A stretch of DNA of 11,576 nucleotides from Caulobacter sp. (GCA_014378155.1 JACMOF010000209.1:1-11576), one strand, 5' to 3'; shown: positions 1-8,265, counted from the stretch's first letter. A program made the numbers and translations. The notes: generated from the sequence alone by a model not told the origin.

Positions 1-679
1 CCAGTTGGGTTTCGGTCCAGGCGCTGGTGACGCCCCGTCGCTAAATGGCGATGTCCATCAAAGCCCCGTTGCCGACCGTGGTGGTGGAGCCTGTGTCCAG
101 GGAGGCAAGGGTCGGGACCCCGGCGGCCAGGGCCTCGATCAAGGCCAACCCGCGGAGACGCAGCTTTGTGGGCGCCGTGACGCTGAGCTCATCGGTCTTG
201 GGCAGGCTGGCGCCGACGTGCAACTGCTTGCCCGCCACGTCCAGTGTCAGCCCCCGCTCGCCCAGCCAGTCCATGCCCAACAGGCCCGGCGCATTGAGAT
301 AGCGTTCCGGAAGGACCGACAGGTTCAGATGCCTGCGCTCGCGGCGGCTCACCCGGATGGTGTCGAGCGCCACGGTGCGCACCCTCTGGGCGCCGGCTAT
401 GCCGTGCAGGGTGACGTCCGGCCCTCGCGGCAGGGCCAGGCTGTCGGCCAGCACGGCGGAAATGACCGACGCGCTGGCGCCGGTGTCGACTAGGAAGGGA
501 TAGGGTCCCTGGCCATTCAGGAAGACCTGCACCGTCAACCGGCGCGCACCATCCAGCACGCGGGTCGGCGCGCTCGACGGCGGCGTGGGCGCCTGCTGAT
601 CAGCCTAGCCAACGCCAGGCGCGGCAAGGGCGGCGAGCGCCGCCGCAGTGTGGCGCCGGGATATCGAGACGTTAGCCAT
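1..679 (-). pseudogene. Exported retropepsin-like aspartyl protease, interrupted by two in-frame TAG codons and cut by the window edge
   Basis: Start ATG at 679 is chosen because GAAGGAGG lies 7 nt upstream and the protein then begins with a signal peptide (MANVSISRRHTAAALAALAA), which has a twin arginine and an Ala-rich core typical of Tat or Sec export. Codon 25 (605-607) is TAG, exactly where the signal peptide ends. The same frame then runs on through a Pro-rich linker to a first aspartyl-protease motif, LVDTGASASVI (Asp about residue 65), and a second, SLDTGSTTTVGN (Asp about 195). A second TAG follows at codon 213 (41-43), after which the frame stays open for 13 codons to the window edge (RRGVTSAWTETQL). 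Two DTG motifs match the two-lobed exported aspartyl-protease family (PF13650-like). The reading frame and stops are seen directly; decay by nonsense mutation is inferred. An internal GTG at 559 could begin a 172-residue protein, but it has no ribosome binding site and would lack export. Confidence 0.75.
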
Positions 680-707
680 GGCGTCGCCTCCTTCTTGGAA
701 GGACGCC
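680..707 (-). promoter_or_regulatory. Hairpin covering the ribosome binding site of the protease gene
   Basis: In the minus-strand transcript the outer arms GGCGT and ACGCC pair, and the inner arms CCTTC and GAAGG pair around a 3-nt loop. The inner 3' arm is part of the AGAAGGAGG Shine-Dalgarno sequence, so folding would partly hide it. There is no T-run, so this is not an obvious terminator for aroG. The pairing is seen; any regulatory effect is a guess. Confidence 0.3.
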
Positions 708-749
708 TACATCCGCGAACCACCCATGGCCAAGACTAAGGTAACGCCG

Positions 750-2129
750 TTATCCCGTCGCCAGGCGTCGCTGATCCTCGCGCGCCGACTTCAGCTTTTC
801 GGCCACCAGGAAGGCCAGTTCCAAGGCCTGCTCGCCGTTCAGCCGAGGGTCGCAATGGGTGTGGTAGCGGTCGGCGAGATCGCCCTCCGACACCGCCCGC
901 GCGCCGCCGATGCACTCGGTGACGTTCTGACCAGTCATTTCCAAATGCACGCCGCCGGGGTGAACGCCCTCGGCGTTGGCGATCTCGACGAACGACTTCA
1001 CCTCGGCCAGGATTCGGTCGAACGGCCGGGTCTTGTAGCCGGTCGAGGCCTTCAGCGTGTTGCCGTGCATCGGGTCGGTGGCCCAGACGACAGAACGGCC
1101 GGCCGCCTTGGTGGCCCTCATCAGGCGCGGCAGGCGGTCGGCGATCTTGTCCGAGCCAAAGCGGCCGTACAGGGTCAGTCGGCCAGGCTCATTATGCGGG
1201 TTGAGCACGTCGATCAGCCGCAGCAGGTCGTCGCCCTCCATGGTCGGACCGCACTTCAGGCCGATCGGGTTCTTGACGCCCTTCATGAACTCGATGTGGG
1301 CGCCGTCCAGCTGGCGGGTGCGCTCGCCGATCCACAGCAGGTGGGCGCTGGTGTCGTACCAGTCGCCCGAGGTGCTATCGACGCGAGTCATGGCTTCCTC
1401 GAAGCCCAGCAGCAGGGCCTCGTGGCTGGTGAAGAACTCCACCTGGTGCATACCCGGATGGCTTTCGGGCGTGACCCCGATCGCGGCCATGAAGGTCAGG
1501 CTCTCGCTGATCTTGTCCGACAGCTCGCGGTAGCGCGCACCCTGCGGGCTGTCGCCCACGAAGCCCAGGGTCCAGCGGTGGATGTTGTGCAGGTCGGCAT
1601 AACCGCCGCTGGCGAAGGCGCGCAGCAGGTTCAGGGTCGCGGCCGACTGGCCATAGGCCTTTAGCAGGCGGTCCGGATCGGGGATGCGCTCGGCGGCCGT
1701 GAAGTCCATGCCATTGATGTTGTCGCCGCGATAGGACGGCAGGGTGACGCCGTCGATCGTCTCGATCGGTTCCGAGCGTGGCTTGGCGAACTGGCCGGCG
1801 ATGCGCCCAACCTTCACCACGGGCTTGCCGCCGGCGAAGGTCAGCACCACCGCCATCTGCAGGATCAGGCGGAAGGTGTCGCGGATGTTGTCGGCGTGGA
1901 ATTCCTTGAAGCTCTCGGCGCAGTCGCCGCCCTGCAGCAGGAAGGCGCGGCCCTCGGCCACGTCGCCCAGCAGGCTCTTCAAGCGGCGCGCTTCACCGGC
2001 GAAGACCAGCGGCGGCATCTGGCGCAGGGTCTGTTCCACGCGATCGACCGCACCCATGTCCGGGTAGTCGGTCGGGACGTGTTTCGCAGGCATGGCTCTC
2101 CACGACGACGGGGTCCAACGGCTGGTCAT
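750..2129 (-). CDS. aroG: Class II 3-deoxy-7-phosphoheptulonate synthase (DAHP synthase)
   Basis: Condenses phosphoenolpyruvate with erythrose 4-phosphate to DAHP, the committed step of the shikimate pathway, in the cytosol. The 459-residue protein has the plant/Mycobacterium class II signatures: [11 protein letters not shown] (metal-binding Cys70), [19 protein letters not shown] (His355), [12 protein letters not shown] (Glu397) and [11 protein letters not shown] (Asp427). The last three metal ligands keep the same mutual spacing as His369, Glu411 and Asp441 of the M. tuberculosis enzyme, as I recall those numbers. The ATG at 2129 gives the usual N-terminus ([13 protein letters not shown]), and GAGAAG lies about 12 nt upstream. 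The gene follows the O-antigen-family gene by 84 bp and is probably transcribed from its own promoter. It is shorter at the N-terminus than actinobacterial enzymes and shows no fused chorismate mutase. Some annotations call this family aroF or aroH, so the symbol is less certain than the function. Confidence 0.95.
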   Translation of the reverse strand: MTSRWTPSSWRAMPAKHVPTDYPDMGAVDRVEQTLRQMPPLVFAGEARRLKSLLGDVAEGRAFLLQGGDCAESFKEFHADNIRDTFRLILQMAVVLTFAGGKPVVKVGRIAGQFAKPRSEPIETIDGVTLPSYRGDNINGMDFTAAERIPDPDRLLKAYGQSAATLNLLRAFASGGYADLHNIHRWTLGFVGDSPQGARYRELSDKISESLTFMAAIGVTPESHPGMHQVEFFTSHEALLLGFEEAMTRVDSTSGDWYDTSAHLLWIGERTRQLDGAHIEFMKGVKNPIGLKCGPTMEGDDLLRLIDVLNPHNEPGRLTLYGRFGSDKIADRLPRLMRATKAAGRSVVWATDPMHGNTLKASTGYKTRPFDRILAEVKSFVEIANAEGVHPGGVHLEMTGQNVTECIGGARAVSEGDLADRYHTHCDPRLNGEQALELAFLVAEKLKSAREDQRRLATG

Positions 2130-2161
2130 GACGGTCTCGAACTTCTCAAAAGGGAGCGGCT

Positions 2162-2190
2162 TCTATCCTGGCCGCGCGGCAAAAGCAAAA
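2162..2190 (-). promoter_or_regulatory. Possible aroG promoter
   Basis: In the 84-bp gap upstream of aroG the minus strand carries an AT-rich patch ending TTTTGCTTTT, then a perfect 10-bp palindrome GCCGCGCGGC (2171-2180), then GGATAGAA. TTTGCT and GATAGA stand 16 bp apart, a loose sigma-70-like match. The palindrome between the two boxes could be an operator. This is weak evidence based on sequence resemblance alone. Confidence 0.22.
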
Positions 2191-2213
2191 TTATTGCGAC
2201 GAAACCCCGTTAT

Positions 2214-3473
2214 TTAGCCCAATGGGGTAAGTTCAACCAAATTCTCGCCATCCGGTTGGCTGCCGAACCGCATCAGGCCGCAGGCGATCAGGGTCAAGGC
2301 GCCCAGGGCGAGCCACCATTCCTGCCAGACCCCGAAGCTTAAGGCCCCGATCACCAGATAGCTGACCAGGGCCCCGGCCGCCGCCGCAGCCTCGCCCCGC
2401 GAGCGCTCGGCGGTCCGTACGACCGCGTAGGCCAACCAGCAGAAGAACACCCCCGCCAGGGCCGCGCCGATCGCCCCCAGCTCCAGCCACAACTGAAGTT
2501 GGGCGTTGTGAGTGTGCAGCGGAATGGCAGTGCCGAAGGTGCGGCTGGCGTCCAGGCCCCAGCCGCGGAACGGATGGGTCTGGATGTGGTCGGCGGCGAA
2601 GGTCCAGATGTTGAGCCGGGCGTCCCAGGAAGCCGGAACCAGTTTGTGCAGCCAGGCGATCACGCCGGTCTCCACCCCGACCAGCACGGCCAGGGGCGCG
2701 ACAACGAACGGCAGGGCCACCAGGCCGACCAGGACCCGTGGTCCCAGCGCGCCGCCATAACGCACCATCAGCCAGGCCACGGAGCCCAGAACCAGCGCGA
2801 CTAGGCAGGCGTCGGAACTGACGATCTTGGAGGCCACCAAGGTTGCGGCGACCAGCACCCAGATCGCGCGCGGGGCGTTGCGCCGCCACAGGATCAACGT
2901 CACCGGCCAGATCAGCAGGGCCAGGGCGTAGGTGGCGGTCGAGACCTTGACCAGGGCCAGGTCGGCGCGGATCGGATCTCCGGTGAGTTGGCGAAACTGC
3001 TGATAGATCGTCGCGCCGGCGAAGGCGTCGATCACCACCAGCAGGGCCAGGGCGGTCATGCCATAGGCCAGGATCATGCCGGCCCGCTCGGCCGACCTTT
3101 CCGAAAGGCCCCGCAGCGCGACCACGGCCGCGCCGTAGCTGGCCAGTTGCAACAGCAGCTTCAGGGCGGTCAGGGCCTCGATGTCGTCATAGTCCTTCAG
3201 CGTCGAAGGATCGATCGCCGCCGGGCTCCAGATCATGCTGGTCGCCGCCCAGAGGGCCAGAGCCACCAAGATCAGCAGAGGCGGGGCGGCGGCACGGGTC
3301 AGCCTCAGGCCCGGCAGGCAAAGAAGGCCGGCCAGCGCCATCAGCGGCGCGAAACCCAGCGGCCCCAGATAGGCCAGCAGTGACGTCATCACGACCACGA
3401 AGATCGCCACGCCGCCCAGCCAGGGCGTGGGCCGCTCCGAGGCGCCGCCGACGATCGAGGCCTGTCTGATCAT
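2214..3473 (-). CDS. O-antigen ligase/polymerase family (Wzy_C) membrane protein
   Basis: A 419-residue protein with about 12 hydrophobic membrane segments, for example WLGGVAIFVVVMTSLLAYLG near the N-terminus and WWLALGALTLIACG near the end. A large extracytoplasmic loop comes before the last three segments. That loop carries the Wzy_C (PF04932) pattern HPFRGWGLDASR followed by HTHNAQLQLWLELGAIG around residue 320. Family members transfer or polymerise undecaprenyl-linked glycans in the periplasm (O-antigen ligase WaaL, polymerase Wzy, or capsule, holdfast and exopolysaccharide polymerases). Which substrate applies cannot be told from sequence. The ATG at 3473 overlaps the gor stop in ATGA, implying translational coupling. 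A longer reading from 3563 exists but lies inside gor and is not hydrophobic, so it is rejected. No glycosyltransferase or flippase genes sit beside it, so it may serve a glycan locus elsewhere on the chromosome. Confidence 0.85.
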   Translation of the reverse strand: MIRQASIVGGASERPTPWLGGVAIFVVVMTSLLAYLGPLGFAPLMALAGLLCLPGLRLTRAAAPPLLILVALALWAATSMIWSPAAIDPSTLKDYDDIEALTALKLLLQLASYGAAVVALRGLSERSAERAGMILAYGMTALALLVVIDAFAGATIYQQFRQLTGDPIRADLALVKVSTATYALALLIWPVTLILWRRNAPRAIWVLVAATLVASKIVSSDACLVALVLGSVAWLMVRYGGALGPRVLVGLVALPFVVAPLAVLVGVETGVIAWLHKLVPASWDARLNIWTFAADHIQTHPFRGWGLDASRTFGTAIPLHTHNAQLQLWLELGAIGAALAGVFFCWLAYAVVRTAERSRGEAAAAAGALVSYLVIGALSFGVWQEWWLALGALTLIACGLMRFGSQPDGENLVELTPLG

Positions 3474-4864
3474 GCGCCGCCCATTTCCGATGGCATGTAC
3501 TTCTCGCGCATCGTCACCAGCTCCTCGGCCAGGGTGGGGTGGACCGCGCAGGTCGAGTCCCACTGCGCCTTGGTGACACCCATCTTCACGGCGATCGCCG
3601 CCATCTGGATGATCTCCGGCGCGTCCGGGCTGACCACGTGTACGCCCACCACCCTCTGGTCGTCCTGCTTGACCACCAGCTTGAACAGACAGCGCTCCTG
3701 GCCGCCATAGAAGGTCACCTTCATCGGGCGGAACACGGCGCGATAGATGTCGACCTTGCCGAAGGCGTGGCGGGCCTGCGCCTCCGTCATGCCCACCGTG
3801 CCGACGGGGGGTTGCGAGAATACCGCCGAGGCGACCATGTCGTGGTCGAAGCTCGTCGGATTGTCGTGGAATTCGGTCTGGGCGAAGGCCGCGCCCTCGC
3901 GGATCGCCACCGGCGTCAGGTTGATGCGATCGGTCACGTCGCCGACGGCCCAGATGTTCTCGGCCGTGGTCTTGGAGAACTCATCGACGACGATCGCCCC
4001 GCGTTCGTTGAGCGTCAAGCCGACCTTCTCCAGGCCCAGCCCCTCGACATAGGGGTCGCGGCCGGTGGCGAACATCACCACGTCGGTCTCGAAGGTCAGG
4101 TCGTTGCTGAGCGTGCTGACCAGGCCGGCTTCGGTCTTCTCTATCTTCTGGTGGTCACAGCCCAGCACCACCTTGATCCCGCGCTTCTCCAGCTCGTCGG
4201 CCAGGTGCGAGCGCACGTCGTCGTCGAAGCCGCGCAGCACATTGGCGCCGCGATAGAGCAGTGTCGTCTCCACGCCCAGGCCGTTGAAGATCGAGGCGAA
4301 CTCCACGGCGATATAGCCACCGCCCACCACCATCACCCGCTTGGGCAGTTCGGCCAGGTGGAAGGCCTCGTCCGAGGTGATGCCCAGGTCCGCGCCCGGG
4401 AAGTCCGGACGCCAGGGCCTGCCGCCGGTGGCGATCAGGATCTTGCGGGCGGTATAGCGGCCGGCGTCCTCCGAGCCATCCTTGGCCAGCACCTCGACGG
4501 TGTGGGCGTGGACGATCAGGGCCCGGCCCTGCAGCAGGTGCGCGCCGGCCTTCTGCAGATTGGTGACATAGATCCCCGACAGCCGGGCGATCTCGACGTC
4601 CTTGTCCTGCAGGAAGGTCTTCCAGTCGAACTTGGCGCCCTCGATGGTCCAGCCATAGCCCTTGGCGGTCTTCAGCTGGCTGGTGACCTCGCTGGCATAG
4701 ACCATGAACTTCTTGGGCACGCATCCGCGGATCACGCAGGTGCCGCCGACCCGGTATTCCTCGGCCACGGCCACTTTGGCGCCACTCATCGCCGCCACCC
4801 GCGCGGCCCGCACCCCGCCCGAACCGGCGCCGATGACAAAGAGGTCGAAGTCGTACTCAGCCAT
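3470..4864 (-). CDS. gor: Glutathione-disulfide reductase
   Basis: A cytosolic FAD flavoenzyme that reduces glutathione disulfide with NADPH. The 464-residue protein is full length for class I pyridine nucleotide-disulfide oxidoreductases. It shows the FAD-binding GAGSGG (residues 12-17), the redox-active disulfide GGTCVIRGCVPKK (Cys43 and Cys48, with the IRG spacing common in alphaproteobacterial enzymes rather than VNVG), the NADPH-domain GGGYIAVEFA, the second FAD motif WAVGDVTDR, and the C-terminal catalytic HPTLAEE (His442, Glu447) supplied across the dimer. The start ATG at 4864 has CCGGAG 6 nt upstream. The gene follows rpiA by 66 bp and overlaps the start of the O-antigen-family gene by 4 bp. 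Trypanothione or mercuric reductase are less likely: there is no HMA domain and no C-terminal Cys pair. Confidence 0.95.
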   Translation of the reverse strand: MAEYDFDLFVIGAGSGGVRAARVAAMSGAKVAVAEEYRVGGTCVIRGCVPKKFMVYASEVTSQLKTAKGYGWTIEGAKFDWKTFLQDKDVEIARLSGIYVTNLQKAGAHLLQGRALIVHAHTVEVLAKDGSEDAGRYTARKILIATGGRPWRPDFPGADLGITSDEAFHLAELPKRVMVVGGGYIAVEFASIFNGLGVETTLLYRGANVLRGFDDDVRSHLADELEKRGIKVVLGCDHQKIEKTEAGLVSTLSNDLTFETDVVMFATGRDPYVEGLGLEKVGLTLNERGAIVVDEFSKTTAENIWAVGDVTDRINLTPVAIREGAAFAQTEFHDNPTSFDHDMVASAVFSQPPVGTVGMTEAQARHAFGKVDIYRAVFRPMKVTFYGGQERCLFKLVVKQDDQRVVGVHVVSPDAPEIIQMAAIAVKMGVTKAQWDSTCAVHPTLAEELVTMREKYMPSEMGGA

Positions 4865-4930
4865 GACAGGCTCCGGGGTGCGTTCAGATCAGGGCGGCCT
4901 CGGCGAGACCGGAAGACGGCGGATATGGGT

Positions 4931-5611
4931 CTAGGGGACCAGCTTGACCACCCCTTGGTCGGTTCCCAGCAGGGCCTCGTCGGCCAGGTCGAGGAACAGG
5001 CCGTGATCGACGACGCCGGTCACGGTCTTCAGGGCGCCGGCCAGGGCCGCCGGCTCGGCGATCACGCCGGGCTGCATGTCGTAGATCACATTGCCGCCGT
5101 CGGTGACCACCACGCCGCGATCGGCCATCCGCAGGCGCGGCGGCAGCAGGTCGAACTCGGCGGCGATGTCGGCCAGGCGCCGGCCGGTATGGAGGTGCCC
5201 AAAGCGCACCACCTCGATCGGCAGCGGGAACCGGCCCAGGGTCTTCACGTGTTTGGCGGCGTCGGCGATGACCACGCAGCGCTTGGACGCCTCCCAGACC
5301 AGCTTCTCGCGCAGCAGAGCCGCGCCGCCGCCCTTGATCAGGCTGAGGCCAGGACCGATCTCGTCGGCGCCATCGACGGTCAGGTCGATGCTCTTGACGT
5401 CGTCCAGCGCCACCAGGGCTATGCCGAGCTCGCGGGCCAGGCTGGCGGTGGCTTCCGAGGTCGGCACGCAGCGGACGTCCAGCTTGCGCGCCGCCAGGGC
5501 TTTCACGAACCAGACCGCCGTCGAGCCGGTGCCCAGGCCCACCACCATGCCGCTCTCGACGAGCTGCGCCGCCGCCTCGCCCGAAATCCGCTTCTGATCT
5601 TCGGCGCTCAT
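4931..5611 (-). CDS. rpiA: Ribose-5-phosphate isomerase A
   Basis: Interconverts ribose 5-phosphate and ribulose 5-phosphate in the non-oxidative pentose phosphate pathway, which feeds nucleotides, erythrose 4-phosphate (a substrate of the nearby aroG product) and lipopolysaccharide sugars. The 226-residue protein has the full RpiA set: GLGTGSTA (25-32) for phosphate binding, [14 protein letters not shown] (Asp80, Asp83), [11 protein letters not shown] (Lys93, catalytic base Glu102). These sit one residue before the E. coli positions. The ATG at 5611 overlaps the glmU stop in ATGA, and GAGGGGG is 6 nt upstream inside the glmU end, so coupling to glmU is likely. The gene ends with TAG, which shows that amber codons are real stops in this genome. 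Confidence 0.96.
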   Translation of the reverse strand: MSAEDQKRISGEAAAQLVESGMVVGLGTGSTAVWFVKALAARKLDVRCVPTSEATASLARELGIALVALDDVKSIDLTVDGADEIGPGLSLIKGGGAALLREKLVWEASKRCVVIADAAKHVKTLGRFPLPIEVVRFGHLHTGRRLADIAAEFDLLPPRLRMADRGVVVTDGGNVIYDMQPGVIAEPAALAGALKTVTGVVDHGLFLDLADEALLGTDQGVVKLVP

Positions 5612-6996
5612 GCTTTCCCCCTCTTGGCCAGTTTCAGGGCCCGGAACCTGTCCGCCCAGCCCGGCTTGTCGCTCTGCGGCGCGCGGGCGACGGCCAGGGC
5701 GCCGGCCGCGACGTCGCGGGTGATCACCGAGCCGGAGCCCGTCATTGCCCCGTCGCCGACCCTTACGGGCGCCACGAGCGCTGTGTTGGAGCCGATGAAG
5801 GCCCCCTCGCCGACATGGGTCTCGAACTTTTCGAAGCCGTCATAGTTACAGAAGATCGTGCCGGCCCCGATATTGGCCTTCGCCCCGATCGAACCGTCGC
5901 CCAGATAGCTCAGGTGATTGGCCTTCGCGCCAGCCCCGACCTTGACCTTCTTGACCTCGACGAAATTGCCGATGTGGGCTTCCGGGCCGATCTCCGCGCC
6001 AGGCCGCAAGCGAGCATAGGGACCGATCAAGGCGCCCTCCCCCACGGTCGCGCCCTCGACATGGCTGAACGCCTTGATCACCGCGCCGCCCGCGACGCTG
6101 ACGCCGGGACCGAACACCACGAAGGGCTCGACCGTGACGCCGGCCGCAAGCCTGGTGTCCCAGCTCAGATGCACCGTATCGGGCGCCGGCATGGTCACGC
6201 CCTCGACCAGCAGGGCTTGGCGGCGCGCCGCTTGCCAGACCGCCTCGGCGGCGGCCAGCTCGGCCTGGGAGTTGACGCCCTGCACGGCCGGTTCGGGCGC
6301 GAAGGCGGCGCGGGTGGCCAGCTCCCGCTCATGGGCCAGGCCGACCACGTCGGTCAGGTAGTATTCGCCCTTGGCGTTGTCGTTGCCGACCTGGGCCAAC
6401 AGGTCGAAGAGCGTGGCGCGGTCGGCCGCCAGGACGCCGGAATTGCAGTGCTTGACCTGTTTGACGGTTTCGTCGGCGTCCTTCTCCTCGACAATGCGCA
6501 GCAGCACATGGCCGGGGGCCATGATCAACCGCCCGTAGCCCACGGGATTGGCGGCCTCGAAGCCCAGCACCGCGACGTCGGCGCCTCCCCCACGCGAAGA
6601 ACCGCCGCGCAGAGCGAACAACGGCTCCACCACTGCGGCGGTCAGCAGCGGGCAGTCGGCATAGGTCACCACCACGTCGCCGTCGAAATCGGCCAGGGCG
6701 TCTCGCGCGGCCAGCACGGCGTGGCCGGTGCCCAGCGGCGGGTCCTGCAGAACGGTCGCGCCCTCGCCCAGGCGCTGGCGGACATGCTCGCCGCCCGCCG
6801 GGCTGTGGGCGCCGACCACCACGACGATCCGCTCACAGCCGAGGGTCTGGGCGGTGTCGATGGCGTGGTCCAGCAAGGTTCTTCCGCCGATCCGGTGCAG
6901 CACCTTGGGGGTCGGCGACTTCATCCGCGTGCCCTGGCCGGCGGCGAGAATGACGGCGGCGCGCGGGCGCACTGGAGGCGAAACGGCGTTGGTCAT
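5608..6996 (-). CDS. glmU: Bifunctional N-acetylglucosamine-1-phosphate uridyltransferase / glucosamine-1-phosphate acetyltransferase
   Basis: Makes UDP-GlcNAc in two cytosolic steps: acetyl-CoA-dependent acetylation of glucosamine 1-phosphate, then uridylyl transfer. The product feeds peptidoglycan and lipid A. The 462-residue protein has an N-terminal nucleotidyltransferase domain with [11 protein letters not shown] (17-27), Lys31, [10 protein letters not shown] and YADCPLL (Mg-binding Asp114), followed by a left-handed beta-helix of hexapeptide repeats from about residue 260. The acetyltransferase His361 lies in [10 protein letters not shown], against His363 in E. coli. The start ATG at 6996 is chosen over a longer frame from 7071 because the extra residues overlap the divergent gph start and resemble no GlmU; GGAG lies about 11 nt upstream. 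It heads the glmU-rpiA-gor-wzy_C run and is divergent from gph with 69 bp between. In many bacteria glmU neighbours glmS; none is seen here. Confidence 0.96.
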   Translation of the reverse strand: MTNAVSPPVRPRAAVILAAGQGTRMKSPTPKVLHRIGGRTLLDHAIDTAQTLGCERIVVVVGAHSPAGGEHVRQRLGEGATVLQDPPLGTGHAVLAARDALADFDGDVVVTYADCPLLTAAVVEPLFALRGGSSRGGGADVAVLGFEAANPVGYGRLIMAPGHVLLRIVEEKDADETVKQVKHCNSGVLAADRATLFDLLAQVGNDNAKGEYYLTDVVGLAHERELATRAAFAPEPAVQGVNSQAELAAAEAVWQAARRQALLVEGVTMPAPDTVHLSWDTRLAAGVTVEPFVVFGPGVSVAGGAVIKAFSHVEGATVGEGALIGPYARLRPGAEIGPEAHIGNFVEVKKVKVGAGAKANHLSYLGDGSIGAKANIGAGTIFCNYDGFEKFETHVGEGAFIGSNTALVAPVRVGDGAMTGSGSVITRDVAAGALAVARAPQSDKPGWADRFRALKLAKRGKA

Positions 6997-7065
6997 GGGC
7001 GAAGCGACTCCGAAGGCGCGGACCAAAGTTGCATTAGCCGCGCGTTTAGCCGAAAGGCCAGAGCC

Positions 7066-7797
7066 ATGCATGCCCAGAACGACATTCTAGCGACTGACGT
7101 TCTGCGCGGCGCGACGATCGCCTTCGACCTCGACGGCACCTTGGTCGACACCGCCCCCGACCTCGTCGCCTCGCTGAACATCATCCTTGGCGAAGAGGGC
7201 CTGCCACCCCTGCCCTTCGACGACGTGCGCAAGATGGTCGGGCGCGGGGCCAAGGCCCTGTTGGAACGCGGTTTCGCCGCCGCCGGCGCGCCGCTGGACG
7301 CCGAGAGCGCGCCCGCCCTGGTCGAGCGCTTCATCGCCCTCTATTTGGGCCGCATTGCCCAGGAGAGCACGCCCTTTCCGGGCATGGTCGAGACCCTGGT
7401 GTCGTTGCGCACGGTCGGCGCCAGGCTGGCGGTCTGCACCAACAAGCTGACCCACCTGTCGATCGCCCTGCTCGACGCCCTGGACCTGACCCAATATTTC
7501 GACGCCGTGGTCGGGGCCGACCACGCCCCCGCCCCCAAGCCCGACCCGCGCCACGTGCTGGCGACGATCGCCGCGGTCGGCGGCGATCCGGCCCGCGCCG
7601 TGATGGTCGGCGACAGCATCAACGACGTGCTTTCGGCCAAGGCGGCCGGCGTGCCAACCCTGCTGGTGTCGTTCGGCTATACCGAAGCCCCGGTCGAAAC
7701 CCTAGGCGGAGATCTGTTGATACACGCCTTCTCCGAGGTCCAGGAGGCCTGCGTCCGGCTTTTGACCTCTTGCGGTCGGGGAACGACCGGGCTATAG
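7066..7797 (+). CDS. gph: Phosphoglycolate phosphatase (HAD superfamily)
   Basis: Dephosphorylates 2-phosphoglycolate, which arises from repair of oxidatively broken DNA ends and from side reactions. The 243-residue protein has the complete HAD set: motif [11 protein letters not shown] (nucleophile Asp21, acid/base Asp23), motif II in VCTNK (Thr125), motif III KPDP (Lys158), motif [10 protein letters not shown] (Asp183, Asp187). The helical cap between motifs I and II is typical of the Gph subclass ([13 protein letters not shown]). The start ATG at 7066 has GAAAGG about 9 nt upstream. It is divergent from glmU and 45 bp upstream of tRNA-Val. Related HAD enzymes (MupP N-acetylmuramic acid 6-phosphate phosphatase, pyrophosphatase PpaX) share these motifs. 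MupP would fit the glmU neighbourhood, but the sequence alone does not separate them. Confidence 0.88.
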   Translation: MHAQNDILATDVLRGATIAFDLDGTLVDTAPDLVASLNIILGEEGLPPLPFDDVRKMVGRGAKALLERGFAAAGAPLDAESAPALVERFIALYLGRIAQESTPFPGMVETLVSLRTVGARLAVCTNKLTHLSIALLDALDLTQYFDAVVGADHAPAPKPDPRHVLATIAAVGGDPARAVMVGDSINDVLSAKAAGVPTLLVSFGYTEAPVETLGGDLLIHAFSEVQEACVRLLTSCGRGTTGL

Positions 7798-7798
7798 G
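7770..7798 (+). promoter_or_regulatory. Possible tRNA-Val promoter inside the end of gph
   Basis: TTGCGG (7770-7775) and TATAGG (7793-7798) are separated by 17 bp, a fair housekeeping-sigma match, and transcription would begin about 35-40 nt before the mature tRNA. The spacer contains a perfect 6-bp hairpin (CGGTCG and CGACCG around GGGAA). It has no T-run, so I do not read it as a terminator. The boxes overlap the last codons and stop of gph. Confidence 0.35.
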
Positions 7799-7842
7799 CC
7801 CGTCCCTCTCGCGGCGAGGACTTCAAACCTCACCGACATGGC

Positions 7843-7917
7843 GGATGCTTAGCTCAGCGGGAGAGCACCTCGTTCACACCGAGGGGGTCGTAGGTTCAAT
7901 CCCTACAGCATCCACCA
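7843..7917 (+). tRNA. tRNA-Val (anticodon CAC), CCA encoded
   Basis: A 75-nt cloverleaf can be drawn in full. The acceptor stem is GGATGCT with AGCATCC, the D arm GCTC with GAGC, the anticodon stem CCTCG with CGAGG around the loop TTCACAC, and the T stem GTAGG with CCTAC around TTCAATC. Discriminator A and an encoded CCA follow. The anticodon CAC reads GUG, a heavily used valine codon in a genome this GC-rich. I saw no second copy of the tRNA 3' end in the window, so there is no sign of an integrated element at this tRNA. Confidence 0.97.
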
Positions 7918-8111
7918 ACCCTTCCACCTTCTGCATCTGAACGCCGGTCGCCGGGCCCAGCCCGATTTGACATCGGCGGTCAGGCTCCCCATCTCCCAGT
8001 CAGCCAGCGGGCTTCGCGATCTTTTCGCACCCCGCCGGTCGCCTGATCGCAGGCCTCTGATCCCCAAAGCCCGCGCACCGCGCAAACCACGGCTTCGGCG
8101 ACCCAGAATAA

Positions 8112-8141
8112 GCGGGATATCCGTTTTCCGGATCCGCCCGC
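8112..8141. repeat. Two-tier imperfect hairpin in the tRNA-Val / Rnk gap
   Basis: The outer arms GCGGG and CCCGC and the inner arms ATCCG and CGGAT pair around a TTTTC loop, separated by a small internal loop (AT opposite CCG). The plus side is followed by CTTTCCTC rather than a proper T-run. It could be a weak terminator after tRNA-Val, part of an RNA, or an interspersed genomic repeat. Confidence 0.4.
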
Positions 8142-8198
8142 CTTTCCTCAGAGCTCCGCGTCGCACCAGACGCTCGCGCCATAGGGCGCGCGCTCACC

Positions 8199-8242
8199 GA
8201 GCCTCCGCAGCTGCGCGACCTGAACGTCGCCGGCCGAGGCTC
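8199..8242 (+). promoter_or_regulatory. Nested stem-loop in the leader of the Rnk-like gene
   Basis: A perfect outer stem GAGCCTC with GAGGCTC encloses an inner stem GCGAC with GTCGC around CTGAAC. It ends 23 nt before the ATG at 8266, so if transcription starts upstream it would lie in the 5' leader close to the weak AGAAAG ribosome binding site. The base pairing is seen; the function is unknown. Confidence 0.3.
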
Positions 8243-8265
8243 AAGCCACACTCCAGAAAGCCAAT

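Larger units (their letters stand above)
7918..8265 (+). other. 348-bp stretch with no credible gene; several hairpins
   Basis: Short open frames exist on both strands, but their predicted products are runs of Arg, Ala, Pro and Ser without a domain, a good ribosome binding site or plausible composition, so I call none. The stretch holds a small perfect hairpin at 7962-7976 (CCGAT and ATCGG around TTGAC), a larger hairpin at 8112-8141 and a nested two-stem structure at 8199-8242 just before the Rnk-like gene. It is long for this compact segment. It could contain the Rnk-gene promoter, a processed leader or a small RNA. Confidence 0.5.

Noticed and set aside
41..559. A stand-alone 172-residue protease starting at GTG 559
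   Set aside because: It has no ribosome binding site, would start inside the linker and lack export, while the same frame upstream supplies a signal peptide with a strong start at 679.
1..679. Genetic recoding of TAG as a sense codon
   Set aside because: rpiA, gph and the sigma factor in this window end in TAG at their expected family lengths, so TAG acts as a normal stop.
3539..5845. A 768-codon open frame on the plus strand opposite gor and rpiA
   Set aside because: It is a GC-rich antisense shadow: no domain, His/Gly/Arg-heavy composition, and it covers two fully supported enzymes on the other strand.
5815..7065. A long plus-strand extension in frame with gph, opposite glmU
   Set aside because: It lies entirely over glmU, shows no HAD-related sequence, and gph has its own start with a ribosome binding site at 7066.
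7773..7789. A perfect hairpin at the end of gph as an intrinsic terminator
   Set aside because: It has no T-run after it and lies before the stop codon; it is more likely incidental or part of the tRNA promoter spacer.
7843..7917. tRNA-Val as an integration site of a mobile element
   Set aside because: There is no repeat of its 3' end elsewhere in the window and no integrase gene nearby.
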